DNA of 64,000 nt from Neobacillus notoginsengisoli. Its GTDB lineage: Bacteria; Bacillota; Bacilli; Bacillales; Cytobacillaceae. Of the stretch, positions 25,404-33,361 are shown in pieces; position 1 is the first letter of the stretch, and every line of letters begins with the position of its first letter. The DNA lies in contig NZ_QWEG01000012.1 in NCBI RefSeq assembly GCF_003515685.1, forward strand, positions 1 through 64,000. Direction: 5' to 3'. A program made the translations under genes and the position numbers. The notes under the pieces were generated by a model, which did no database searches, had not been told where the DNA came from, and was given only the letters and a program-made list of their open reading frames with translations.

Positions 25404-26916
25404 TTATCTCTTCTCCCAATATTGACTCAATAATTTGATCCTTCACTTTTTCATAGTCGGACATTGGAGAAACCTTTTCCATTCTCTTCAAGTGTTGCAA
25501 GAGAATTTTTGTATCTTCCAAACTTTCTTCAATCATCAGGTATAAAAGGCCTTTAGTAATTTGTGAAGAGTAATAATACTTATCTGTGACAGGGCTATAT
25601 CGCAATAAATCGTGAGTCCGGTGGGTACGTGTTTTGTCATCCCAAATTACTTCTGTAACTCCTATTACTCTTTTTCTTCTTCTATCCCGGTCAGCACTCA
25701 TCGTAACGATAATGTCTATATTCCTAGCTACACGTTCAAGCTCATTTTCAAAGTTGCGGTTGGGAAACTCATCCAAAAGATGCCTAGTGATTTGCGGAGC
25801 AATGTTTTCTACCCTTGTTAAATGGTAAGTGGAGAATGCCCCTCGCTCCCCCCGTTCACAAGCCTGTAGGTAGCCTTCTGTCTCAAGACTCCGGATTTCA
25901 CCTACAACAATGTAATCATGCTCCATCCGAAGTAATCGGGGGATAGCATGGTGAAGGTCTCCTTCTTTTGCCTGGACTTCGAAAATTAATCGGTCCTTAA
26001 ACTGTTTGGTTAAATCCAACTCGAAGTGTTTTTCCATCACAGCTGCAACATAAGATGGATCTCGTTCCCTCAACATTGTTTTCATGAACGTTGATTTTGC
26101 GGAACGAACCCTACCCGCAAAAATTGTGTTTGCCATTACCCTTGAGAGTGAGCGGAACAATGGGATATCCTCTTCCCTTATTGTCCCGCGGCTAGCTTGT
26201 TCTTCTAGGCTCATATCTTTTACAACAAATCGACGGAACATGATGTAATTTTCTTTACTTCTAGGTGACTGCATCATTGTTATGCGGCTGCCATCTTCAC
26301 GTTCAATCTCAAGTTCGGGGGTTTGTTCATTAATGACAGCATCTTTGACACGTAACGTAAAAGCTCGCTTTATTCTTTCAACCGCTTCTTCATTTTCAAA
26401 TTCTTCAGGCTGTTTTTCAAAGTGACCCTCAATGTCTAGCCATAACTGTGTTCCCCTTATAACTGCCGCCTCACTTGTGGGCATTTTATCCCACTTATGA
26501 AGAATACTTACCCCCCATACTTCATGAAAAATTGCTTCAGCAAGCGTATCGTAGAATTTCGGGAAATCATTCGTTGTTATGTTCTCTTTTTGAAGCACTT
26601 CATTTATTTTGGTTATGAAATATGACATAGCTTGCTCGTCACCAATAACAGCCTTATGTTGTCGCTCAAGCCAAATATTCTCTTTGGAATATTCCTCTTC
26701 AAGTTCATTGTTCTTTCGAATAGGTTCCATTGAACCATCAATAATAATGTCATTCAGTTGCTCCCGCACTTTTGAACAAATCTCTTTAAAGGATCTCTTT
26801 CTTGCAAAGGTCGTTATATAATCGACTTTTAGGCCCTTCACAGCCACCATTCCGGCTAACCATTCTGAGGAACTAAAGGGCTTATCAACTCCCAATTCCT
26901 GTTTGATTTTTTCCAT
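25396..26916 (-). CDS. TadA/CpaF-like secretion ATPase with altered Walker A
   Basis: A 506-residue protein of the CpaF/VirB11-like GspE family. The Walker A position reads AGRVRSAKST (about residue 265), with Ala in place of the usual last Gly of GxxxxGK(S/T). Walker B is DYIVVGEIR, and a later RGERGAFSTYH segment matches the family's His-box region. The N-terminal half is a long helical domain. It should drive pilus assembly. Whether the changed P-loop still hydrolyses ATP is uncertain, but the Lys and Ser are kept. Confidence 0.85.
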   Translation of the reverse strand: MEKIKQELGVDKPFSSSEWLAGMVAVKGLKVDYITTFARKRSFKEICSKVREQLNDIIIDGSMEPIRKNNELEEEYSKENIWLERQHKAVIGDEQAMSYFITKINEVLQKENITTNDFPKFYDTLAEAIFHEVWGVSILHKWDKMPTSEAAVIRGTQLWLDIEGHFEKQPEEFENEEAVERIKRAFTLRVKDAVINEQTPELEIEREDGSRITMMQSPRSKENYIMFRRFVVKDMSLEEQASRGTIREEDIPLFRSLSRVMANTIFAGRVRSAKSTFMKTMLRERDPSYVAAVMEKHFELDLTKQFKDRLIFEVQAKEGDLHHAIPRLLRMEHDYIVVGEIRSLETEGYLQACERGERGAFSTYHLTRVENIAPQITRHLLDEFPNRNFENELERVARNIDIIVTMSADRDRRRKRVIGVTEVIWDDKTRTHRTHDLLRYSPVTDKYYYSSQITKGLLYLMIEESLEDTKILLQHLKRMEKVSPMSDYEKVKDQIIESILGEEING

Positions 26917-26917
26917 G

Positions 26918-28093
26918 TCAATTCACCTGCCGATTCAAAAAGAAGGATAACAAGCCTTTCTTTTGTTTTTTATCTTCCTGGACAATTAATTTTTCTGTTA
27001 ATTTACATTCAGAAATGATTAAATTGGACAGTAAATCTAGGTTTTTGTTATATAAAGAGTCATTGGCTATGTCGTAGAGTAAATCTTTTTTAAATGCTGC
27101 CATTGCCCCCAAATCGCCCATATCTGGTATAGTTGCAGCCTTTGTCATATTTAGCTCTTCTTCCAACACTTTTTCACTTATCATCGTGTTAGCAGGTTGA
27201 TATCTGTTCACAATCAACATGAAATCATTTGACTTGCCGCCTGATGGCTCAATCAATTGCTGAAAAACGTAAGGGAAGTAACCTCGGTAACCTTTCTCTT
27301 CTTGGTTAGTGATTAAAAATCGTAAGTTGCTGGATAGATAAGCCTGTACAGTTGGTGCTGTATCAAAGTGTGTTCCTGCGTCAATTAGAATTACGTCAAA
27401 GAGTTCTTGGGCTACCTTAATCAAATGCTCGATTTCAGCGGGCTGATAAAAACGTTGCATCTTTATATCTCGGTTACCGGCTAAGTGATAAAAGTTTTTA
27501 TTGAAAGATACAGCTTCTGACAATCTAGCAGCAGTTAAATTTTTTGTCTTTAGATCTACTTTAAGGTCATTAAGGTAATGGCCATTATAGTGATAAAAGT
27601 AATCGGATGGGTCCCAGCTATTTAAACTAAGAACCAACACCTTTTCTTCGATTCTCTGGCCTAAAGAGCGTGCTAAATTTAGAACTGTAGTAGAAACCCC
27701 GGCACCGCTATGGGTACCAAAAAGGCTGACAATTCGTTTTGAAAGATAATCTTGCTTTTCTGTGATGTGATTAACAATTTCGTCAACCGTTTGCTGTTCG
27801 GTTAAATATTCATTAAGAACAATAATTTTATAGGCCCCACATAAGCGGTTTATATCTCGCATTATTACGTCACTATTAATTTCTTTAGGTTTATAAAAAA
27901 CTTTAATATCGGGATAAATTTCCCGGACAGCACTAAATTGGTCAGATGTAACAAGGTCTCCGTCCAAAAGTATGGCATCTAAGTCAATGCTTGCCCCTTT
28001 TACTGTGTCAAAATGCAAAACAGTTTTAATTTCACCTGCTTTTTGAAATAGTTCTTTATATTTTATATCTCTGGAAATTACAGCAATATCCAT
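26918..28093 (-). CDS. TadZ/CpaE-like protein with deviant P-loop
   Basis: A 391-residue protein. An N-terminal domain of about 130 residues resembles an atypical receiver (DAILLDGDLVTS), followed by a MinD/ParA-like domain with FGTHSGAGVSTTVLNLAR, in which the conserved P-loop Lys is Val. Later DVILIDAGTHFD is the Walker B-like segment. TadZ proteins localise the pilus machine at the pole and often have degenerate P-loops. It starts 2 bases... upstream of the ATPase gene's start region and is coupled to it. Confidence 0.8.
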   Translation of the reverse strand: MDIAVISRDIKYKELFQKAGEIKTVLHFDTVKGASIDLDAILLDGDLVTSDQFSAVREIYPDIKVFYKPKEINSDVIMRDINRLCGAYKIIVLNEYLTEQQTVDEIVNHITEKQDYLSKRIVSLFGTHSGAGVSTTVLNLARSLGQRIEEKVLVLSLNSWDPSDYFYHYNGHYLNDLKVDLKTKNLTAARLSEAVSFNKNFYHLAGNRDIKMQRFYQPAEIEHLIKVAQELFDVILIDAGTHFDTAPTVQAYLSSNLRFLITNQEEKGYRGYFPYVFQQLIEPSGGKSNDFMLIVNRYQPANTMISEKVLEEELNMTKAATIPDMGDLGAMAAFKKDLLYDIANDSLYNKNLDLLSNLIISECKLTEKLIVQEDKKQKKGLLSFFLNRQVN

Positions 28094-28111
28094 AGTTCTC
28101 TTACTCCTTTG

Positions 28112-28855
28112 TTAATAAGTGATATACAGGCGGGCCTCTTTCTGAAGGACTTCATACATCAAATTGGAAAAGTCTTCTTCGTTCAAAATCACTTCTAAAT
28201 CACTAATGGTAGAGGAAGCATTCAATCTATCATCCGATTTCCCATTATCAGAGGCAGAAACCACTTCTTTATTGCCTGAATCCTTTACGTAAACTACTTT
28301 AACGCCTTTAAGGAATACCTTTGTATTGACCTTTTCTCCCTTAGTCGAAACTGAATTTTCATCCTCGGATGGTTCTTCACTTGAAACTGTATTTGGTCCG
28401 TTTTCAGTCATATTTGTAGAACCGTCTTTGTAAACTAGGTAAATATCAACTACATCTTTTCTCCGAAGTGATCCTGGTTGAGCGAATATCATTGAATCTG
28501 TAATAGGGCGGATTGCTTCTCCTTTGGTTGCATCAGGAACCAACAAGTCGAAATCAATCATCTTTGTTGAAAGCATGGAGTTACCAACAATTAGTTGATT
28601 AGCATCATGACCGATCACCTTGTCAATATCTTCCGCCAAGACGACCCCTTCTAATAAGGATTCCTTAGCCCTTCGTTCCACAGTTAACTTATTTTGATGA
28701 ATTTTCTCTGACTTCGAAATCTCTTCACCAGGTTTTACAATAACAACTTCCTGGCTATCGATTCTGTCCTTTATGTAAAAGTCGTAAACTAATATAAAGC
28801 CAGCTGCAGCTAACGATGTGAAAATTCCTAATGCTATTTTTACTCCAGGTTTCAT
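28112..28855 (-). CDS. CpaB/RcpC-like SAF-domain protein
   Basis: A 247-residue protein with one N-terminal membrane segment (IALGIFTSLAAAGFILVYDF) and an SAF-like region (EGVVLAEDIDKVIGHDANQLIVGNSML). In Tad systems this protein is periplasmic or extracellular and supports pilus assembly. The start overlaps the stop of the 504-residue gene by 4 bases. A Ser/Glu-rich insertion lies near residues 150-170. Confidence 0.78.
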   Translation of the reverse strand: MKPGVKIALGIFTSLAAAGFILVYDFYIKDRIDSQEVVIVKPGEEISKSEKIHQNKLTVERRAKESLLEGVVLAEDIDKVIGHDANQLIVGNSMLSTKMIDFDLLVPDATKGEAIRPITDSMIFAQPGSLRRKDVVDIYLVYKDGSTNMTENGPNTVSSEEPSEDENSVSTKGEKVNTKVFLKGVKVVYVKDSGNKEVVSASDNGKSDDRLNASSTISDLEVILNEEDFSNLMYEVLQKEARLYITY

Positions 28856-30366
28856 ACGGACATTTCCTCTCCTTTTGATTCAGTCTTCTCAATGCTGATT
28901 TTTTTGCGAAATAAACTTTTCAGTATGTTCGCACCTTTCCTCTGCTTTTTCATAAAATCCTCTGGAAGAATATCTTCTAATAATGGCTTGAGTGGCAGTT
29001 CCAGCCTCTTTGCATAATCATTTAAATCATTCAGGAAGATTCCTTTATACTGAGCCTGAAAAACATCTGAAACGGATATGTTAGGAATAGTTGTTTTAAT
29101 ACCACCCTCATACATATACTTAATGAGCTCGTTGTCTAAGATTGTTTTGTCAAAGCGGTTGCCGATAATTGAAGTCTTTTCGTTCTCTAATTGCTTTCTG
29201 AGGAATTCAACCGATTCTTTTTGGGATTCTTCAAAGTACTGGATGAAAGGAATATCAGGCTCCATTACAAAGTAAACGTGATCTGCAATATCAAAAACAT
29301 CCTGGAACATTTCATATTGCCAATCTGTACCTACATCAATAACGGTTACAGTACTCAAGGAAGAAAAAAGAACTTTGATAAGATTTTCAAATGAGATATC
29401 TTCCTCTTCATAGACAGGCTCATTTGTAGGATGTTTGCAGATAATTTCAACATCTGATTTGGTCCAGTCAAAAACACTTTTTAGCTTTGGATCGATATAT
29501 TTACTAAACTGATAAAACTTACTTCTGTAATCTTCAGCATGAGTCCGCCCGTAGAGCCTGTCGTATGTGTATGCTTTGGAAAAAGGGGATTCAACATAGG
29601 TCGTAGAGATTCCAATCTGTGTTAGTGCCCTGGCCACAAGGTGAGATATAAAAGTACTTCCACTTCTAGGCATTGTGCTTCCAATCAGGATGAGCTTTTT
29701 CTTGACCGGTACGCCAACAACTTTTTCCACTTGGTTGTGAACATGGAAGGTATAGTCGCGCTTGATTGTGGTTTTATTTACAACCTTCTGAACCACTTTT
29801 TTCTCAACAACCTTTTGTATGACTGGCTGCTGAGCTTTTTCTTTAATAACTTCATCTGGTGTATCTTCTTCCTCATAAGAAGAAGTCTCCAATTCTTCGG
29901 GTTCGATAGAAGCTTCTCCATGGGAAGATGTAATAAGAAACTTTTCAACCCTCGAAAACCTTGGCTTATCAATCAGTTGGTCAATAAAATCATCCAAATC
30001 GAATGAATTGCTATTAACAATATCGAGAACGCCTATACTGACCAGGTTTGATAGAAAAGCATCCCCTCTTGCTCTTTCGCAAAGGAAGACTACACGAACA
30101 GAATCATCATAATCAACGCGTATTTTTCTGAAGAAAGAAATTAGCTCGTCTTCTCTTTGTTCCTCTCTGACAAAATCGCTGCCCAAATAGTAATCATGGA
30201 TAATAAGGATATCCGGCTTTTCGATGTCTAGGATTTCCTCTAGAAAGCGGCGGTGCAATACCTCCTGTGAAGATAGATAGAAATCATCCTGGTGTTTATT
30301 GAACGTTTCCGTCAATATATTTGAGTAGGACTTATCCCCTACCGCAATTAGCACTTTCTTTTTCAC
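28852..30366 (-). CDS. Second TadZ-like protein (receiver-like plus MinD-like domain)
   Basis: A 504-residue protein. GTG 30366 is chosen: AGGAG lies 7 bases upstream, and a longer frame runs into the leader hairpin. The N-terminal 120 residues form a receiver-like fold (KPDILIIHDYYLGSD), then an acidic linker, then a MinD-like domain with LILIGSTMPRSGSTFISHLV, in which the P-loop Lys is replaced. It differs strongly from the other TadZ-like protein (26918), so the cluster has two. It is the first gene of the Tad operon. Confidence 0.75.
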   Translation of the reverse strand: MKKKVLIAVGDKSYSNILTETFNKHQDDFYLSSQEVLHRRFLEEILDIEKPDILIIHDYYLGSDFVREEQREDELISFFRKIRVDYDDSVRVVFLCERARGDAFLSNLVSIGVLDIVNSNSFDLDDFIDQLIDKPRFSRVEKFLITSSHGEASIEPEELETSSYEEEDTPDEVIKEKAQQPVIQKVVEKKVVQKVVNKTTIKRDYTFHVHNQVEKVVGVPVKKKLILIGSTMPRSGSTFISHLVARALTQIGISTTYVESPFSKAYTYDRLYGRTHAEDYRSKFYQFSKYIDPKLKSVFDWTKSDVEIICKHPTNEPVYEEEDISFENLIKVLFSSLSTVTVIDVGTDWQYEMFQDVFDIADHVYFVMEPDIPFIQYFEESQKESVEFLRKQLENEKTSIIGNRFDKTILDNELIKYMYEGGIKTTIPNISVSDVFQAQYKGIFLNDLNDYAKRLELPLKPLLEDILPEDFMKKQRKGANILKSLFRKKISIEKTESKGEEMSV

Positions 30367-30385
30367 ACGATCACTCCTGAGAAAT

Positions 30386-30453
30386 AAAAAAATACCCGAA
30401 ACACAAACCACTAGCATTACATTTTGCTAGAGTTTGTATCTCGGGTATTTCCC
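30386..30453 (-). terminator. Leader terminator of the Tad operon
   Basis: On the minus strand AAATACCCGA...TCGGGTATTT pairs over the outer 10 bp, with inner ACAAAC/GTTTGT and TAGCA/TGCTA helices, followed by seven T residues; AGGAG comes 8 bases later. Just upstream is the sequence AACGGGAAATACCC, similar to that before the terminators at 33104, 37296 and 59547 (GGGA-x-CCC). Confidence 0.75.
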
Positions 30454-30487
30454 GTTTATGTATTAAGTTAAGAAATGATAAATTGGG

Positions 30488-30511
30488 TGCCTCCTAATTT
30501 CTTAGGAGGCA
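30488..30511 (-). promoter_or_regulatory. Small stable hairpin upstream of the Tad leader terminator
   Basis: TGCCTCCTAA/TTAGGAGGCA is a perfect 10-bp stem closed by GAAA on the minus strand. It follows a TTTTTT stretch, recalling the U-rich tract and small hairpin of the family 1 leaders. A c-di-GMP riboswitch was considered because an HD-GYP gene is next door, but no GEMM consensus was found. Confidence 0.5.
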
Positions 30512-30594
30512 TTAAAAAACTTTAAGAAAGGCTGCTGCAACCGGGCTAGGTTACAAACCTTATAGTAATATATTACCACTTATCTCATTGCATA

Positions 30595-31179
30595 TCAAGA
30601 GCCAGTTTTTTGATTTAAGTAATATCTTTCGTTTAAAAAATCTTTGTATTCAGCGGTCAACTCTGGATCATAGTGCTTCCCACTGAGAGAACAAATCTCA
30701 GTGATAACATCGAATTGGGTTTTACTCGTTTGATAGATGCGGCCATGCAGCATGGTATCGTATGAATCTATTATTCTGATCATTCGGGCCAACAAGGGAA
30801 TATCCTTACCCGACTGACCGTAATACCCAGTGCCGTCATAGTTTTCATGATGAAACTTAACAATGGAGGAAAATTCGTCGGGGAGTTCTTTGATTCCTTT
30901 AATTATTTCTTGGCCGTATTCCGTATGCAATTTTATCCTTTCAAATTCCTCCAATGTTAGCCGTTCTTTCTTATTTAGCAAAGTTTCTGGAATATGCAAC
31001 TTGCCAATATCATGAGTCAATCCCACAAGATAAATGAGGTCTAAGTCACTCATTTTTAAATAATTGGCAAATCGGTACAGTTCGTCACCAACACGCTGAG
31101 AATGTCGGTAACTGCTCAAACAGTGCTTGAACAGTTTACCAACAATCTCGTAAGTGTCAGTAAAATGCAATTCTTTCAT
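30595..31179 (-). CDS. HD-GYP-like phosphodiesterase-family protein
   Basis: A 194-residue protein with THDIGK (HD pair), later HTEYG, FHHENYDGTGYYG and IIDSYDTML, the motif order of HD-GYP domains that hydrolyse cyclic dinucleotides. The GYP motif itself reads GYY, so activity may be altered. No sensor domain is attached. It lies directly upstream of the Tad operon and downstream of the transfer genes, so a link between second-messenger signalling and pilus or transfer is plausible. Confidence 0.85.
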   Translation of the reverse strand: MKELHFTDTYEIVGKLFKHCLSSYRHSQRVGDELYRFANYLKMSDLDLIYLVGLTHDIGKLHIPETLLNKKERLTLEEFERIKLHTEYGQEIIKGIKELPDEFSSIVKFHHENYDGTGYYGQSGKDIPLLARMIRIIDSYDTMLHGRIYQTSKTQFDVITEICSLSGKHYDPELTAEYKDFLNERYYLNQKTGS

Positions 31180-31193
31180 CTCACACCTACTTT

Positions 31194-32153
31194 TTAAAAC
31201 TCTAATTTTATTCTTTTGAGATTTTCTTTATTCGGGCGGTAAAAGGCGGTATTAAAACCATCTTGATGTAAATCTTCTTCTACGCATAGCCAAACATGAA
31301 ATGGATAAGTATCCAGCATCAATTCCTTATGGATATGTTCAGCTACAGAAAAGGTTGATGTGAAAATGACTACAAATGCCGGGTTTTCAGGAAACTCACT
31401 CACTGGAATCGTGCCATACTTCTCAAATACACTCTTCCATACATTGAGTTTGTCCTTGAAATAACCAATGAAATTTTGATTCATTTGTGCCCGGTCAATT
31501 AGAAAATTTACGTTTCCGTTACTGGTACGTATTTCAGCAGCTGCAAGTGGAAATTTAAGCCTCTGATTATTTGCAATGATGGCATTCCATTTCCACTTGT
31601 TGACTATTTTCTTCTCTGTCATTATGCAGCGGATCTCATTCATTGCGGTAAATCGCTTAATGGCACCTATACCATAATCATCCCAACGGTTAGGATTCAT
31701 AAAGAAATCTGCGTTGTAGTAGTGCTTCAAAAGCTTAAACCCTGCAACTCCCAGGGTAAAGGGGGCAGGAGGCTTTACAGTTTCCTCTTGACCCCTTATT
31801 CTAATTTTCCAACGGTCAACTAATCCGGAGGTTCTGAATCTGTCCAAACGCTTAGAGGTTTGGGAAGGACTCATTATACTTTGCATATACCTTCTTAGCT
31901 GGTCCTCATTCGCACATATTGCATCGCCAAGCACCTTTAGCAAGATAAGGTCGGTGTCGTCGAGTCTACCTCTCCTTATGAGGTCAATTACTCCCTCTTG
32001 TGTTGTATAAGGATAATATTTTTTCGGCAACACTTTACTACCTTTCAGGAAGGGGTGGTCCCATAAAGGTACTTCGCCTTTCTTGGTAGTGAATAAGGGA
32101 TAATCGAGGTTGTCAAATGCAACCTGGTCAACTTCTTTTGCAAGTACTTCCAT
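31194..32153 (-). CDS. Replication-relaxation-like winged-helix protein
   Basis: A 319-residue protein. Residues 65-150 look like a winged helix (LVGD-type layout: LLKVLGDAICANEDQLRRYM ... RLDRFRTSGLVDRWKI), followed by an alpha/beta domain. It is a shorter relative of the 426-residue protein at 36001, with the same domain order. Such proteins accompany conjugation modules of Firmicutes, but their exact role (DNA processing or regulation) is not settled. The start overlaps the stop of the S1 gene. Confidence 0.65.
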   Translation of the reverse strand: MEVLAKEVDQVAFDNLDYPLFTTKKGEVPLWDHPFLKGSKVLPKKYYPYTTQEGVIDLIRRGRLDDTDLILLKVLGDAICANEDQLRRYMQSIMSPSQTSKRLDRFRTSGLVDRWKIRIRGQEETVKPPAPFTLGVAGFKLLKHYYNADFFMNPNRWDDYGIGAIKRFTAMNEIRCIMTEKKIVNKWKWNAIIANNQRLKFPLAAAEIRTSNGNVNFLIDRAQMNQNFIGYFKDKLNVWKSVFEKYGTIPVSEFPENPAFVVIFTSTFSVAEHIHKELMLDTYPFHVWLCVEEDLHQDGFNTAFYRPNKENLKRIKLEF

Positions 32154-33043
32154 TATTCAAAAAGGAATGAACCTAAATCTTTTCTATTCTTTTTACCCCT
32201 CGGATAGCCTACGATTACTACTTTTGCATGACGCTTTTTTCGGTCAATGTTGCGGATGGTGCAAGAAACAATATCGCCTACAATTGGCTCTTCAAGATAA
32301 GACGGCTTAATTCCCTTTACTTCTAGACCGGCATCGAGCTTAACAAAAATACCATGGATAGGATCTACTCCGGACACTTTGCCGGCTACTGTACTCATAT
32401 CCTTCAGGCGCTCTAGCTTTTTGAATGGATCTTCAATCGTATGCCTTCTGCTTACCTGGATAAGATTGTTTTCCCTATCGAAGCGAAGAACTTTTACTTG
32501 AACCTTTTCACCGCGATCCACTTCTGTTTCGAGATTCCGTCTTTCCCAGCTCCAGTCATTTGGCATCATAAAGCAGTCGGCTCCATTGATACGAACAAAC
32601 ACTCTGCGGCTCCTTGGGTTAAAGCCCCATACTGTGCCTTCAAATACCTTATCGTTCAGCTTTTTGGCAGCTTCCAATGATTCCAGTTCATTAAAGAAAT
32701 GTTCCTTCTTGATTTGGTCCGCCTTTTTGACGCTTACTACAGCTGTCTTATCCTCAAGGTCAAGATGGTCAATAATAAATTCCTGCATTGTTCCGGTAAA
32801 GCCATTTAGCGTTTTAAATTCATAATCCGAGAATTCATTTGCTGGGCAGTATGCAGTTACCCCGCCTTCTAATAGGAATACCGCAATTTCAGTTTCCTTT
32901 TCAACATACTTTCCCTCTTCTAGCACTTTCCCCTTTTTCGTTCCTACAGAAGTGATAACGCCCCTTACAATCTCCCTATTCCGCTTCAGCCGGGCAAGGT
33001 TTTCTAATTGTAAATCAGACGACCATGATTGTGGTACAGTCAT
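32153..33043 (-). CDS. S1-domain RNA-binding protein (three OB folds)
   Basis: A 296-residue protein with three consecutive S1-like OB domains: about 25-105, 130-200 (FEGTVWGFNPRSRRVFVRING ... LIQVSRR) and 210-280 (VAGKVSGVDPIHGIFVKLDAG ... AKVVIVG). The last two carry the typical S1 strand pattern. S1 domains bind single-stranded RNA, and multi-S1 proteins act in translation, RNA decay or antitermination. A plasmid-coded one, itself behind a leader terminator, is a natural candidate for controlling the many terminator leaders here. That role is inference. Confidence 0.85.
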   Translation of the reverse strand: MTVPQSWSSDLQLENLARLKRNREIVRGVITSVGTKKGKVLEEGKYVEKETEIAVFLLEGGVTAYCPANEFSDYEFKTLNGFTGTMQEFIIDHLDLEDKTAVVSVKKADQIKKEHFFNELESLEAAKKLNDKVFEGTVWGFNPRSRRVFVRINGADCFMMPNDWSWERRNLETEVDRGEKVQVKVLRFDRENNLIQVSRRHTIEDPFKKLERLKDMSTVAGKVSGVDPIHGIFVKLDAGLEVKGIKPSYLEEPIVGDIVSCTIRNIDRKKRHAKVVIVGYPRGKKNRKDLGSFLFE

Positions 33044-33103
33044 TTTATTGTCCTCCAGTACTTTGTTTTAGGATCAGCAACCGATAAATTTATAAAAAAA
33101 TGC

Positions 33104-33152
33104 AAAAAAGCCCAAATACAGAGTAGTGCTTAGTCTACTCAGTATTTGGGCT
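33104..33152 (-). terminator. Leader terminator of the S1-protein operon
   Basis: On the minus strand AGCCCAAATACTGAGTAG pairs with CTACTCTGTATTTGGGCT (about 17 bp with a small internal mismatch), followed by TTTTTTGCATTTTTTT. The coupling-protein gene upstream has its own terminator (33318-33352), so this one lies in the leader of the downstream unit. GGGATAGCCC at the base could form a small competing hairpin. Confidence 0.8.
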
Positions 33153-33203
33153 ATCCCATTAAAATATAAAGTTAGTAGTTTCTGAAATCCTTAAGCAAAG
33201 TTT

Positions 33204-33209
33204 ATTATA
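33204..33209 (-). promoter_or_regulatory. -10 element for the S1-protein operon
   Basis: TATAAT on the minus strand, with a weak TTATTA 18 bases upstream. A start here gives a leader of about 150 bases containing the terminator at 33104. Confidence 0.5.
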
Positions 33210-33317
33210 GATTGGTATCTTTTTCAATAATAATTTTAACAGACTTTTAAAAAACCATTCCGAATCAGTTCGGAACAGGTTGTGAAGTACCTTCGAATAA
33301 GTATGAAGATAGAATAT

Positions 33318-33352
33318 AAAAAAACAAACCCCTCTTAATTGTGAGGGGTTTG
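33318..33352 (-). terminator. Terminator of the coupling-protein gene
   Basis: CAAACCCCTCaCAATTAAGAGGGGTTTG on the minus strand is a strong stem followed by TTTTTTT, ten bases after the stop at 33362. Confidence 0.9.
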
Positions 33353-33361
33353 AAAGCCTTA

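Noticed and set aside
30417-30590. c-di-GMP riboswitch upstream of the Tad operon
   Set aside because: Suggested by the HD-GYP neighbour, but the GEMM-I conserved bases (GACGCAAAGCC, GG-GTTACC order) and the GEMM-II pattern are not present.
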